A stretch of 64,000 nucleotides of DNA from SKPS01 sp964469215 (GTDB taxonomy: Bacteria; Bacteroidota; Bacteroidia; Bacteroidales; SKPS01): positions 682,001 through 746,000 of the forward strand of contig CAYXYB010000001.1 in the NCBI GenBank assembly GCA_964469215.1, in the 5' to 3' direction. This document shows positions 46,691 through 55,593 of this stretch, piece by piece. Made by a program: the position numbers and the translations under genes. Each line of letters starts with the position of its first letter. Within the stretch, counting starts at the first letter, position 1. The notes below the pieces were generated by a model that saw only the letters and a program-made list of their open reading frames with translations, did no database searches and had not been told where the DNA came from.

Positions 46691-47197
46691 AATGTCTTTG
46701 GTTTAATCAGAATTGTAAATATAGCACTTCCTTGTGTGTCGGCAAGATTGCACTCTTTGACAAAGCTTTGGTTGTAGCGTTGGCTTGTGGGGCTTTGGCA
46801 ATGTGTGCAATGTGGGTCGGCAGAATTTCAAAATTTTTGTGCGGTGGGTAAAAAAAATTAAAACACTTTTGGGTCGGCAATGAGTGTCGGGTTATTTGTC
46901 TGTCAGTTTCGTTTTTCATTCCAAGTTTAATATTTCATTGTCAATTTGCTGTATCGTTGTCTTTTTTCCGCTTGTGCATAACGTGTTTATAGACCCGGTT
47001 TTTCCGTATATACCCAAAACCTGCCAGTAGTATTGTACTGTTGGAACTTGTTTCTATCTATGAGCGGTTTGTTTGGGTTTACTGTGTCAAAGATTAACAC
47101 TTTTACAAATCATCAAGGGGTGAGCGAAATTAATCAACCAGATCAGGATTTGGTTTGAACCAGTTTAAACAATTACACATTCAGACCAGTTAGCCTA
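46691..47197. other. Right border of the restriction-like operon
   Basis: This 507-bp gap has no accepted gene. The 46825-46933 segment carries AAAAAAATTAAAACAC, ATTTCAAAATTTTT and CCAAGTTTAATAT, in reverse complement to blocks at 37649-37772. A direct copy of the G/T-rich CACTCTTTG block is at 46751-46796. A GTGCATAACGTG motif lies near 46974-46985. 47000-47197 shows nothing recognisable; the polysaccharide locus ends at 47198. Confidence 0.45.
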
Positions 47198-48265
47198 TCA
47201 GCTCTCCCGGTACGCCAGCAACTTCCTCCCGTATCTGCTGATCAGATCCGGATGCCTTTTTTGCCACGCCTGCATTACCTCTTCGTAAATATCCGGCAGA
47301 TGAATTCTGCGTGCAATATAAAAGGGTTCCTCCCCCTTCAAGGCAAAGGAGCGTTTGTACCTGAATATTCCGTCGCCGGGGGTAAGTCCGCCACCCAGAC
47401 AGAAATACCTTGCTCCGGCTTGTGAAAGATGATTGATTATTCTGTCTTTGAGAATGTCATTAGGACGCAACGGGTAGTAATTGTCATGAGTCCCCCCCAG
47501 CCATGAGTAGGCTGCAGTACCTCCAGTTATTACAATCTCTGCTGCTATGGGTGTTCCTTTTAATATTGTGAAGCAAAACAGGGCAGAATCCCCGAGCTCA
47601 TCTGCAACATCGGCAAAAAATGATCGTGAATGAAAGTATTCCCTGTCGGCATTGTTACGTTCCATGGTGCCGGCGTATATAGAGGTGAAACTGTCGAGAT
47701 ACTTTTTTGCTACTTTGCTGCCAGGAATAATCTCCACGGTTAGCCCTTCCCGCTCAGCCCTTCTGATGTTCTTGACGGCAGAACGGTCGTAACCGCCCAT
47801 AACACCCCCGGTGTCCTGAAGATCTGCTATGATATTCCGGTTTGCTTCACTGATGATCTCTGCAGGGAAAAATCGATGGTTGTCGTTAACAGGATTACAG
47901 CGGCTGAATTCAGCAACAATCTTGTTTTCAATGCACCAGGTGCTGAAACTCCGGTTAAAAGCTTCAATAAAAGCTTCATCTCCGGTACTGGCAGAAATTC
48001 CGTTATATCCGGGCGCACCCTGGATGTCGTAATATTCCTTCCTCAGGCTGTACCCCGCTTCGTTTATGCTGTTTTTCAGAAATGGGTATAAAGCTGTATT
48101 GCCTTGATGTTCAGCATAGAAACAATACGCCCTGCCATAACCATTTTTCTCAAACAGTTTGTACCATTCAGGCCACATGAAGGGTTGCTGCTGTTCTGAT
48201 GGCAGTCGCTGTAATGCCTCCCGCCACGAAAGCTCGTCTTCAAGGGTGAATATGCTTATGATCAT
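47198..48265 (-). CDS. FemAB/GNAT-like acyltransferase
   Basis: The 355-residue protein has the double GNAT-like fold of FemAB-type proteins. Features are the SAVKNIRRAEREGLTVEIIP helix-strand near 165-185, FTSIYAGTMERNNADREYFHS, and the terminal ICLGGG-type strand (ARYFCLGGGLTPGDGIFRYK) near 290-310. FemAB proteins use aminoacyl-tRNA to add amino acids to peptidoglycan precursors, but related proteins in polysaccharide loci may acylate sugars. It ends the right-hand polysaccharide locus, 10 bp after a DegT-like gene. Acyl donor and acceptor are unknown. Confidence 0.7.
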   Translation of the reverse strand: MIISIFTLEDELSWREALQRLPSEQQQPFMWPEWYKLFEKNGYGRAYCFYAEHQGNTALYPFLKNSINEAGYSLRKEYYDIQGAPGYNGISASTGDEAFIEAFNRSFSTWCIENKIVAEFSRCNPVNDNHRFFPAEIISEANRNIIADLQDTGGVMGGYDRSAVKNIRRAEREGLTVEIIPGSKVAKKYLDSFTSIYAGTMERNNADREYFHSRSFFADVADELGDSALFCFTILKGTPIAAEIVITGGTAAYSWLGGTHDNYYPLRPNDILKDRIINHLSQAGARYFCLGGGLTPGDGIFRYKRSFALKGEEPFYIARRIHLPDIYEEVMQAWQKRHPDLISRYGRKLLAYRES

Positions 48266-48275
48266 GCTTATACTT

Positions 48276-49382
48276 TTATTCCGAAACGAATTTATTTACA
48301 ATGGTCGATACCCTTATGCAGTCCTCTTCGGTCATGTTACTCCTTACCGGAAGGCTTATGATAGAGGCTGCCAGTTCATGGCTTTTACTGAAAACGGCCG
48401 GCACCTCATCTTTAGTAATTCTCCAGTGTACCGGGGCAAAGATTTTTTCCCTTTTAAGGATGTCGGACAGCTTGTTGCGGTTATTCACCCTGATGGGGAA
48501 GCACAAAGGTGAGGATGATTCAATATACGGATCCCTGATGACTTTAATATCTCCAATCATTTGATGCAGCAGTTTATAAACTTCCTTTCGGTGTGCAATC
48601 TCATAAGGTATATTCATCCGGGTGAAGAGTGCAAGGTTAGTCATCTCGAAACCGGCAATACCTTCGCTGTAGTAAGCCATTTCTGCATTCTGAAGCGCAG
48701 TCAGAAAACTCTTTTCGTCACCGGTGCCGTGGTGGATGAAATTGTACCGCTGCTCCCGTGCTGCCCTCTTCAGTATAATGTATGTTTCGTTATAATGATC
48801 GAAGTGGATCTCCATATCTTCATCGGAGAGGAGGAGGCTTCCATCTGCGGGCATGAATTTCCTGAAACTGTAGAAGATGAAATTGCCAACAGGCTCAAAG
48901 GCAGGGAATAGGCACTGGGCGCGGTCTTCGATGACAGTCACACCTGCCATGCGCAGCTTCCTGTAAAACCTGTGCAACTCACCACTGAACCCGAAGCCGA
49001 AGTAAGGTATCACGAGGATCGCCTGCCTTAGAGGGTCGGTGATAAGGGCTTCTGTTGCAGGGATATCGGGTTGAAGGGTTTCGCCAACGGGGTAAAAAGT
49101 GTAATCTATGCCGAGCTCGCATAAGGGTTTGAGTATCGAGGGGCAGAGGTAGGAGGGGAGCAGGATGGGGAGGCCGGTGCGATTGCGGGTGATGAGGTGT
49201 TTCAGGATAGCCTTAAGACTAAAATAGCCACCACCGGTGAGGTGATGGTGGTAACCGGGATGATGCTGATGTGCGGTGTCGAGGACAGAGACCAGGTATG
49301 GTTCATCAAACATATTCTGATGAAACAGGTATTCTCCGCCGATAATGTTTTTAGGCATAGATGATGGTTTGATCCTGGTCAA
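48276..49382 (-). CDS. DegT/DnrJ/EryC1-like PLP protein, divergent
   Basis: This 368-residue protein has a fold type I PLP-transferase feel: LPSYLCPSILKPLCELGIDYTFYPV near 92-116, VTVIEDRAQCLFPAF near 148-162 and IFYSFRKFMPADGSLLLS near 170-187, with a lysine where the PLP Schiff base is expected. The start GGEYLFHQNMF is unusual for the family, so I do not call it LegC. It overlaps the LegB-like gene by 4 bp. It would aminate a 4-keto sugar made by that enzyme (inference). Confidence 0.6.
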   Translation of the reverse strand: MTRIKPSSMPKNIIGGEYLFHQNMFDEPYLVSVLDTAHQHHPGYHHHLTGGGYFSLKAILKHLITRNRTGLPILLPSYLCPSILKPLCELGIDYTFYPVGETLQPDIPATEALITDPLRQAILVIPYFGFGFSGELHRFYRKLRMAGVTVIEDRAQCLFPAFEPVGNFIFYSFRKFMPADGSLLLSDEDMEIHFDHYNETYIILKRAAREQRYNFIHHGTGDEKSFLTALQNAEMAYYSEGIAGFEMTNLALFTRMNIPYEIAHRKEVYKLLHQMIGDIKVIRDPYIESSSPLCFPIRVNNRNKLSDILKREKIFAPVHWRITKDEVPAVFSKSHELAASIISLPVRSNMTEEDCIRVSTIVNKFVSE

Positions 49383-50356
49383 ACATTATATATTCCAGCT
49401 TTAAAGTGCGCCAGGTTCTCCGGTTTGGTAAACCACTTAACGGTTTTCGTCAGTCCCTCTTCCAGGGTTATCTCCGGTCTGAAGCCTGTTATCTGTTTCA
49501 GAAGTGAGCAGTCTCCCAACAGTCTGTACACCTCCGAGGCTTCGGGCCTCACCCTTTCAGGGTCGGTGACAAGTTCAGTACTGCTCCCCATGATTCCGCA
49601 GATGGCATTGAAAAGTTCCATTATGCTTATTTCCTTGCCAGTGGAGATGTTGATCTCCAGGCCGTTGGCGTTGTCATTCAATGCTATCGCCAGCATCCCG
49701 CTGCAGGTATCTGTCACGAAGGTGAAATCCCGGGTGGGGGTAGTGTCTCCCAGCGCAACGGTTTTGTTCCCGGCAGCAATCTGTGTGATGATGGTTGGTA
49801 TCACCGCCCTTGCCGACTGCCTGGGGCCATAGGTGTTGAAGGGGCGTGCGATGGTTACCGGTAGTCCGTAGGCGTGGAAGAAGCTCAGCGCCATGGCGTC
49901 GGCTCCGATCTTGGAGGCCGAATAAGGCGACTGTGGCTGCTTTGGATGCTTCTCATCAATGGGGACATAGCAGGCGGTACCATAAACCTCTGATGTGGAG
50001 GTGTGTATGACCCTGATATTGCCTGCATCGCGTGCTGCATTGCAGAGGTTAAGTGTGCCCCGTATGTTGGTGTCCACATACAGGTCGGGTGCAGTGTATG
50101 AAAAGGGGATGGCAATAAGCGCTGCCAGGTTGAAGATGGTGTCACAATCCTTCACAATGCTTCTGCAAAGATTCGGGTCCCTGATGTCACCCGCTATAAT
50201 TTCCAGGTCAGGATGGGAGGCCCCTTCGAGCCAGCCTCTGAAACCGAACGAGTTGTAGCATGATAGGGCTCTAACCCGGTACCCTTTGGCGAGAAGCAAC
50301 TCTGTGAGATGTGAGCCGATGAAGCCATCTGCTCCCGTGATAAGTATTTTTTTCAT
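49379..50356 (-). CDS. NAD-dependent sugar 4,6-dehydratase (LegB-like SDR)
   Basis: The protein has 325 residues. It is an extended SDR with GADGFIGSHLTELL (7-20), an FNLAALIAIPF strand, the HTSTSEVYGTACYVPIDEKH block and an active-site YSASK in SPYSASKIGADAMAL. This layout closely follows LegB-type 4,6-dehydratases, which make the 4-keto-6-deoxy intermediate in legionaminic-acid synthesis. The adjacent rmlA leaves the alternative of a dTDP-sugar dehydratase. It overlaps the DegT-like gene. Confidence 0.75.
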   Translation of the reverse strand: MKKILITGADGFIGSHLTELLLAKGYRVRALSCYNSFGFRGWLEGASHPDLEIIAGDIRDPNLCRSIVKDCDTIFNLAALIAIPFSYTAPDLYVDTNIRGTLNLCNAARDAGNIRVIHTSTSEVYGTACYVPIDEKHPKQPQSPYSASKIGADAMALSFFHAYGLPVTIARPFNTYGPRQSARAVIPTIITQIAAGNKTVALGDTTPTRDFTFVTDTCSGMLAIALNDNANGLEINISTGKEISIMELFNAICGIMGSSTELVTDPERVRPEASEVYRLLGDCSLLKQITGFRPEITLEEGLTKTVKWFTKPENLAHFKAGIYNV

Positions 50357-50368
50357 CGTAGTGTATTC

Positions 50369-51247
50369 TTATTGCTGACTGAGGATTTTTCTGAGATAGG
50401 ATCCGTATTCGCTCTTGCCCTGCAGCTCTGCCAGTGCCTTCAGCGCTTCACTGTCGATGAATCCCTGGCGCCAGGCTATCTCTTCGATGCACGCGATCTT
50501 GAGGCTGGTGCGCTTCTCAATGGTTTTCACAAACTCGGTGGCTTCGGCCAGCGCCTCGTGTGTGCCGGTGTCAAGCCATGCAAAGCCGCGACCCATGACC
50601 TGCAGCATGAGCTGATGCCTCAACAGATATTCCTGATTCACTGAAGTGATCTCCAGCTCGCCCCTCCATGATGGCTTCACCCCTTTGGCAACCTCGATCA
50701 CACTGTTGGGATAATAATATAACCCCACCACCGCATAATTACTTTTTGGCTCCTTCGGCTTCTCCTCAATGCTGATAACATTCCCTGCCGCATCAACCTC
50801 TGCCACGCCATATCTTTCAGGATCATCAACATAATAACCAAACACCACAGCCTTGTTGTCGTTTTTTACCGAATCCACACTATTGATGAACATCTTCTGC
50901 AAACCGGCGCCATAAAAGATGTTATCGCCAAGGACAAGGCACACATCATCATCGCCGATAAACTGTTCCCCAATGATGAAAGCCTGTGCCAGTCCGTCGG
51001 GCGAAGGCTGTTCGGCGTAGCTTAAATCCAGCCCTAGCCTGTTACCATCACCGAGTAAGTTTCTGAAGTTTGGCAGGTCTGTTGGGGTGCTGATTACAAG
51101 TATCTCTCTGATACCCGAGAGCATCAGCACTGAGAGGGGGTAGTAGATCATTGGCTTGTCGTACACCGGCAGCAACTGTTTAGAGACCACCATGGTGACA
51201 GGGAAAAGACGGGTGCCGGCTCCTCCGGCGAGAATAATTCCTTTCAT
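50369..51247 (-). CDS. rmlA: Glucose-1-phosphate thymidylyltransferase RmlA
   Basis: The 292-residue protein is a canonical RmlA: MKGIILAGGAGTRLFPVTMV, SKQLLPVYDKPMIYYPLSVL, LVLGDNIFYG, EKPKEPKSNYAVVGLYYY and GRGFAWLDTGTHEAL. It makes dTDP-glucose from dTTP and glucose 1-phosphate. No rmlB, rmlC or rmlD is in this window, so dTDP-rhamnose synthesis would need genes elsewhere; here it may feed the LegB-like enzyme. It starts 33 bp after the epimerase gene stops. Confidence 0.95.
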   Translation of the reverse strand: MKGIILAGGAGTRLFPVTMVVSKQLLPVYDKPMIYYPLSVLMLSGIREILVISTPTDLPNFRNLLGDGNRLGLDLSYAEQPSPDGLAQAFIIGEQFIGDDDVCLVLGDNIFYGAGLQKMFINSVDSVKNDNKAVVFGYYVDDPERYGVAEVDAAGNVISIEEKPKEPKSNYAVVGLYYYPNSVIEVAKGVKPSWRGELEITSVNQEYLLRHQLMLQVMGRGFAWLDTGTHEALAEATEFVKTIEKRTSLKIACIEEIAWRQGFIDSEALKALAELQGKSEYGSYLRKILSQQ

Positions 51248-51280
51248 AATATTGATATTGCGTGTATTATGGTCAATTTA

Positions 51281-52342
51281 TTAATGATCAATTTTGAAGT
51301 AATCGAGATACCATTCAACGAAACGAGAGATACCCTCTTTAACATTTGTTTGCGGTTTATAACCGGTGTCGAGGGTGAGTGCCGATACGTCGGAGAAGGT
51401 ACGCTGCACATCACCAGGCTGAAGGGGCATCATGTTCATCTCCGTTTTCCTGCCGAGCATCTCCTCAATGGCATGAATGAAGTCCATCAGTTTAACCGGG
51501 TTGCTGTTGCCGATGTTGTAAATCCTGTATGGTGCGGAGGAGGTGGCGGGGTCAGCGGTGGCAGGATCCCAGCCCGGGTTGGCAACAGGTGCCTTTTTCA
51601 GCACAAGTGAGATGCCGGTGACGATATCATCGATATAGGTGAAGTCGCGGAGCATATCGCCATGGTTGAAAACATCTATCGGCTTATTCTCAAGGATTGC
51701 CTTGGTGAAGAGGAAAAGAGCCATGTCGGGGCGTCCCCAGGGGCCGTAAACCGTGAAGAAGCGGAGCCCGGTTGTCGGTATCCCGAACAGGTGGCTGTAA
51801 GTGTGTGCCATAAGCTCGTTGCTTTTCTTGGTGGCGGCATACATACTTACCGGATGTGCAATGCCCTGCCCGGTAGATAGTGGCATGGCGCCGTTGAGAC
51901 CGTATACGCTGGAGCTGCTTGCATATACAAGGTGTTTTGGCATGTGGTGGCGACAACATTCGGCGATATTCAGAAATCCGGTTACGTTGCTGTCTATGTA
52001 GGCATAAGGATTTTCGAGACTGTAGCGTACCCCTGCCTGCGCGGCAAGGTGGCATACAACGTCATAGCCTGCGGTTGCAAACAGGGATTTGAGCTCTGCT
52101 GCATTCTCCAGACCGGTTTTTATGAATCTGAAATTCGGGTATTTTGCTGATGTGGTTATAACCCCTTCAGCAATGCTATCCTTGTCAACACCAAGGATCT
52201 TCAACCTGTCATATTTGATGGCAGGGTCATAGTAGCTGTTGATATTGTCAAGGCCTGTAACATCATAACCTTCTCCGATCAGTTTCAGCGAAAGGTGGAA
52301 TCCTATAAAACCGGCTGCACCGGTCACCAGTATTTTTGTCAT
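51281..52342 (-). CDS. UDP-glucuronate 4-epimerase-like SDR
   Basis: The protein has 353 residues, with an extended SDR fold: ILVTGAAGFIGFHLSLKLIG (4-23), GLDNINSYYDPAIKYDRLKI (typical of UDP-GlcA 4-epimerases), HLAAQAGVRYSLENPYAYID, YASSSSVYG and the catalytic YAATKKSNE (Y-x3-K). It probably makes UDP-galacturonate for the glycan. The 247-bp leader before it contains two hairpins that may be attenuation sites. Confidence 0.85.
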   Translation of the reverse strand: MTKILVTGAAGFIGFHLSLKLIGEGYDVTGLDNINSYYDPAIKYDRLKILGVDKDSIAEGVITTSAKYPNFRFIKTGLENAAELKSLFATAGYDVVCHLAAQAGVRYSLENPYAYIDSNVTGFLNIAECCRHHMPKHLVYASSSSVYGLNGAMPLSTGQGIAHPVSMYAATKKSNELMAHTYSHLFGIPTTGLRFFTVYGPWGRPDMALFLFTKAILENKPIDVFNHGDMLRDFTYIDDIVTGISLVLKKAPVANPGWDPATADPATSSAPYRIYNIGNSNPVKLMDFIHAIEEMLGRKTEMNMMPLQPGDVQRTFSDVSALTLDTGYKPQTNVKEGISRFVEWYLDYFKIDH

Positions 52343-52387
52343 ATTTTAACGTTAATCAGGTTAAATACAATATCAAAGCTTCGCACC

Positions 52388-52469
52388 TTCAGTCACATGC
52401 AACAATTTTAAGTGACTGAATAACAATGTGTAAACACCAATAAGCCAAAACAGCTGAAATCTGTTTCAG
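52388..52469 (-). promoter_or_regulatory. Two hairpins in the leader between UpxY and the epimerase gene
   Basis: Hairpin 1 is TTCAGTCAC (52388-52396) with GTGACTGAA (52412-52420), a 9-bp perfect stem. Hairpin 2 is CTGAAA-TCTG-TTTCAG (52454-52469). On the minus strand hairpin 2 is followed within a few bases by a short T-run (TGTTTTGG), so it could be a weak terminator. UpxY-type proteins act on such leaders. Confidence 0.35.
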
Positions 52470-52589
52470 ACTCAAAGGTTACCGGTGAAAAATATAAAAA
52501 TATTGCTTTGCATGCAACACATGAGCAGTCAAGTTTTTTGTTTTTATGAACAGCCTGCCTTACCGGAGGCTGGAAGGCTTTTCCGGAAT

Positions 52590-53102
52590 TCATGTGGCTA
52601 TTGGAATCTTCCTTATGTTGTTTGCGTTGATGGTGACCAGGATGGAGCAGTCGAGGTTGTCGATTTTCATCACCATACGGTATTTTCCTTTGAGTTCGGT
52701 GAGCATCCCCGACAGCCCTTTCAGCGGTCCTGAAACCACCTTCACCATTTCCCCTTCGGCGAAGGTTTCTGTCGTCACGGTGACCTCTTCCCCGGTGTCG
52801 ATTATCTTTTTCAGGTTTTCGATTTGTTTGTCGGGAATGGGGGCAGGTTCGCCGGAGAAGCTTACTATCCTCACAACCCCTTCGGTCAGAAGCACGTTAT
52901 ATATTTCCTGCCTGTTAACCCTAACGAAGATATACGACTTCATCAGGGGTTCCAAAACCCATTTTCTCCTGTCGCTCCATATCTTCAGCATCTTCACCAT
53001 AGGAAGGAAACTCTCGTGCCCCGATTCGGAAAGGCGCTTTGCAACCCTCTTCTCAGACCTTGACCTGAGGTATAACGCATACCATTTTATGTCATCTGCC
53101 AT
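52590..53102 (-). CDS. UpxY-type NusG-like antiterminator
   Basis: This 170-residue protein has an N-terminal NGN fold (WYALYLRSRSEKRVAKRLSE, then LMKSYIFVRVNRQEIYNVLL) and a C-terminal KOW motif (FAEGEMVKVVSGPLKGLSGM). In Bacteroides, UpxY proteins are encoded at the start of capsule operons and allow read-through of their own locus. Here the gene lies mid-locus, 29 bp after the dehydrogenase gene, so it may control only the downstream half. Confidence 0.9.
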   Translation of the reverse strand: MADDIKWYALYLRSRSEKRVAKRLSESGHESFLPMVKMLKIWSDRRKWVLEPLMKSYIFVRVNRQEIYNVLLTEGVVRIVSFSGEPAPIPDKQIENLKKIIDTGEEVTVTTETFAEGEMVKVVSGPLKGLSGMLTELKGKYRMVMKIDNLDCSILVTINANNIRKIPIAT

Positions 53103-53131
53103 ATCAATACCCGAAGTACAATGAATGTTGA

Positions 53132-54427
53132 TTACAGGCTCCAGTACGATAAATCACTGATGCTGTTGCGGTAGATCCCTTTAATGTCGACCAGGATTCC
53201 GTTTTCCGACATCACAGAACTGAACCATGACTCATCGAGGCCGCAATATTCCTTATGTGCAACAGCAACTATTACAGCATCATAACCTCCCCCTACCTCC
53301 GGGGAAAGCTTTATACCATACTCATGTATCATTTCTCCGGGGTCAGCATGGGGATCCATAATATCAACCTGAACACCGTAAGTGAGCAGTTCGCGATAAA
53401 CATCAACAACCTTTGAGTTCCTGATGTCAGCAACATCCTCCTTGAAGGTTGCACCCAGGATAAGTACACGGGAATTATGAACGGGTTTTCCTGCGGCAAT
53501 GATCTTCTTCACAGTTTGTTTGGCTACATAGAAGCCCATCGAGTCGTTTACAAACCTCCCGGAATTGATGATCTGAGTATGGTAACGGAGTTTTTTAGCT
53601 TTGTAGGCGAGGTAGTATGGATCCACTCCAATGCAGTGGCCACCTACGAGACCGGGGTAGAACTTAAGGAAGTTCCACTTGGTGCCGGCAGCTTCGAGCA
53701 CATCGTAAGTGTTAATACCCATCCTGTTGAAGATTATCGAGAGCTCATTAATCAGGCCGATGTTAACATCCCGCTGAGTGTTCTCTATGATCTTGGCAGC
53801 TTCGGCAACCTTTATCGAGGAGGCCTTATGGACACCTGCCCTGATCACAAGCTCATACACTGCAGCAACCTGACCAAGTGATTCAGCGTCGCATCCCGAG
53901 ACAACCTTCACAACGTTGGTCAGGGTGTTTACCTTGTCGCCCGGGTTGATCCTTTCGGGAGAATAGCCAACCTTAAAATCTTCCTGGCATTTCAGTCCGC
54001 TGAGTTGCTCCAGAACAGGAATACAATCCTCCTCTGTGGCACCTGGGTAAACTGTCGACTCATAAACCACATAATCACCTCTTTTGAGAACCTTTCCGAT
54101 GGTTTCGGATGCCTTTATCAGAGGATTAATGTCGGGCATATTGGTGTCATCTATGGGTGTGGGGACGGCAATGATATGAAAAGATGCCTCTGCCAGCATT
54201 GCCGGATCAGAGGTGAACACGATATCGCATCCGTGGAATGCTTCGTCGGACAGCTCCTTGCTGGGGTCAACGCCACGTTTCATCATCTCAACCCTCTCGG
54301 GTTTTATGTCGAAGCCGGTCACCGGAATCTTGCGTGCAAACTCAAGCGCAATAGGCAACCCGACATAACCAAGCCCGATTACCGAAAGCCTGGTTTCCTT
54401 TTTGATTAATCTGTTGTAAATATCCAT
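53132..54427 (-). CDS. UDP-N-acetylhexosamine 6-dehydrogenase (WbpA/WbpO-type)
   Basis: The 431-residue protein has the UDP-sugar dehydrogenase layout: VIGLGYVGLPIALEFARKIP (16-35), IIAVPTPIDDTNMPDINPL, ESTVYPGATEEDCIPVLE, KVGYSPERINPGD, an AEAAKIIENTQRDVNIGLIN helix and the catalytic cysteine in LVGGHCIGVDPYYLAYKA. It oxidises UDP-GlcNAc or UDP-GalNAc to the uronic acid. With the WbpB-, WbpD- and WbpE-like genes just upstream it fits the UDP-GlcNAc3NAcA route; the WbpO-type (GalNAc) similarity is an alternative. Confidence 0.92.
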   Translation of the reverse strand: MDIYNRLIKKETRLSVIGLGYVGLPIALEFARKIPVTGFDIKPERVEMMKRGVDPSKELSDEAFHGCDIVFTSDPAMLAEASFHIIAVPTPIDDTNMPDINPLIKASETIGKVLKRGDYVVYESTVYPGATEEDCIPVLEQLSGLKCQEDFKVGYSPERINPGDKVNTLTNVVKVVSGCDAESLGQVAAVYELVIRAGVHKASSIKVAEAAKIIENTQRDVNIGLINELSIIFNRMGINTYDVLEAAGTKWNFLKFYPGLVGGHCIGVDPYYLAYKAKKLRYHTQIINSGRFVNDSMGFYVAKQTVKKIIAAGKPVHNSRVLILGATFKEDVADIRNSKVVDVYRELLTYGVQVDIMDPHADPGEMIHEYGIKLSPEVGGGYDAVIVAVAHKEYCGLDESWFSSVMSENGILVDIKGIYRNSISDLSYWSL

Positions 54428-54557
54428 GCGTAAGCTGAGTTTTATTTCACACGAAGTTCACTAAGTGCAAAGTTGGCTAAGGTTGAAAACCAGGTTATCT
54501 TGGCGCTTTTCATCTTTGCGGGAAATAATCCATATGTGTTTCATTAATATTTTCACT

Positions 54558-55592
54558 CTATAATTTCTGGGGTTTAGCCGCATATATCCTTTCGATTATC
54601 TCCACCACTTTAAGCCCTTCAAGAGCATTGGTGGTGATGCTGGTTCTCCCTTTCAGGGTGTTAACCACATTTTCGATCACAAAATGGTGATTGGCGGCAG
54701 ATCCCTTGTACTGTCCATAATCGTTGGCGGGGTTCACAGGCCCAAGTTCAGGCATATCATAACCTTCGATATGGCAGTACTGAACCTCGTTCATGTACTG
54801 GCCGCCAAGTTTTACGCTTCCATTTTCGCCGATGATGATGATGCTGCTTTCAAGGTTACAGTCCCAAACAGCGGTGGAGTAATTTATGGAACCCATACCC
54901 CCGTTGATAAACCTGAACGAAACGATACCGGTATCCTCAAAATCTATGGTGTCTTCATGATTGAAGTTGCTGAAAATCCCCATGATATCATCTATATCAC
55001 CAAACAGCCAGTACATGATGTCAATAAAGTGCGAAAACTGAGTAAATAGTGTGCCTCCGTCGAGGGCTTTAGTCCCTTTCCACCCACCTTTTTTATAATA
55101 TCTTTTATCGCGGTTCCAATAGCAGTTCATCTGTACCATGAAGATCTTGCCCATTATCCCCTTGTCGACAACCTCTTTTATCCATTGCGAGGGAGGACTG
55201 TAACGGTTCTGCATAACCGTGAACACATTCTTTGACACCTGAAGCGATTTGAAGATCACCTTCTCGGCACCACCTTTAGTGAGGGCAAGCGGCTTTTCGC
55301 AAACAACATGCTTACCTGCTTCCAGGGCAAGGAGCGACTGTTCTGTGTGGATTCCGTTTGGTGTGCAGATGCAAACCACGTCGATTTTATCCGACTCAGC
55401 AGCCAGGAGATCTTTGAAATCATTGTAGAAAGGAACTTCATACAGGTCGACACCAAGCTCCTCCTTTGGTTTTATGTCGCATAGTGCCACCAGTTGAGAC
55501 TCTTCATTCCGGCAGATCATTTCGGAATGTCGTTTTCCGATGTGTCCGCAACCTATTACGGCAAATCTTACTTTATCTTCGATAAGGACCAT
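54558..55592 (-). CDS. Gfo/Idh/MocA oxidoreductase (WbpB-like 3-dehydrogenase)
   Basis: The protein has 344 residues. The N-terminal NAD fold reads VRFAVIGCGHIGKRHSEMIC (8-27), then the conserved ICTPNGIHTEQSLLALEAGK and VVCEKPLAL, giving the EKP active-site motif. It should oxidise UDP-GlcNAcA at C3, the second step of the WbpA-B-E-D pathway. It precedes wbpA in the operon. The 131-bp gap before 54427 contains GCAAAG-type repeat text. Confidence 0.87.
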   Translation of the reverse strand: MVLIEDKVRFAVIGCGHIGKRHSEMICRNEESQLVALCDIKPKEELGVDLYEVPFYNDFKDLLAAESDKIDVVCICTPNGIHTEQSLLALEAGKHVVCEKPLALTKGGAEKVIFKSLQVSKNVFTVMQNRYSPPSQWIKEVVDKGIMGKIFMVQMNCYWNRDKRYYKKGGWKGTKALDGGTLFTQFSHFIDIMYWLFGDIDDIMGIFSNFNHEDTIDFEDTGIVSFRFINGGMGSINYSTAVWDCNLESSIIIIGENGSVKLGGQYMNEVQYCHIEGYDMPELGPVNPANDYGQYKGSAANHHFVIENVVNTLKGRTSITTNALEGLKVVEIIERIYAAKPQKL

Positions 55593-55593
55593 T

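Noticed and set aside
46707..46919. 70-residue minus-strand frame near the operon border
   Set aside because: Composition follows the G/T-rich repeats; no coding signal seen.
48276..49382. LegC aminotransferase
   Set aside because: The N-terminal half and PLP-lysine context do not match LegC; only a broad DegT-like call is safe.
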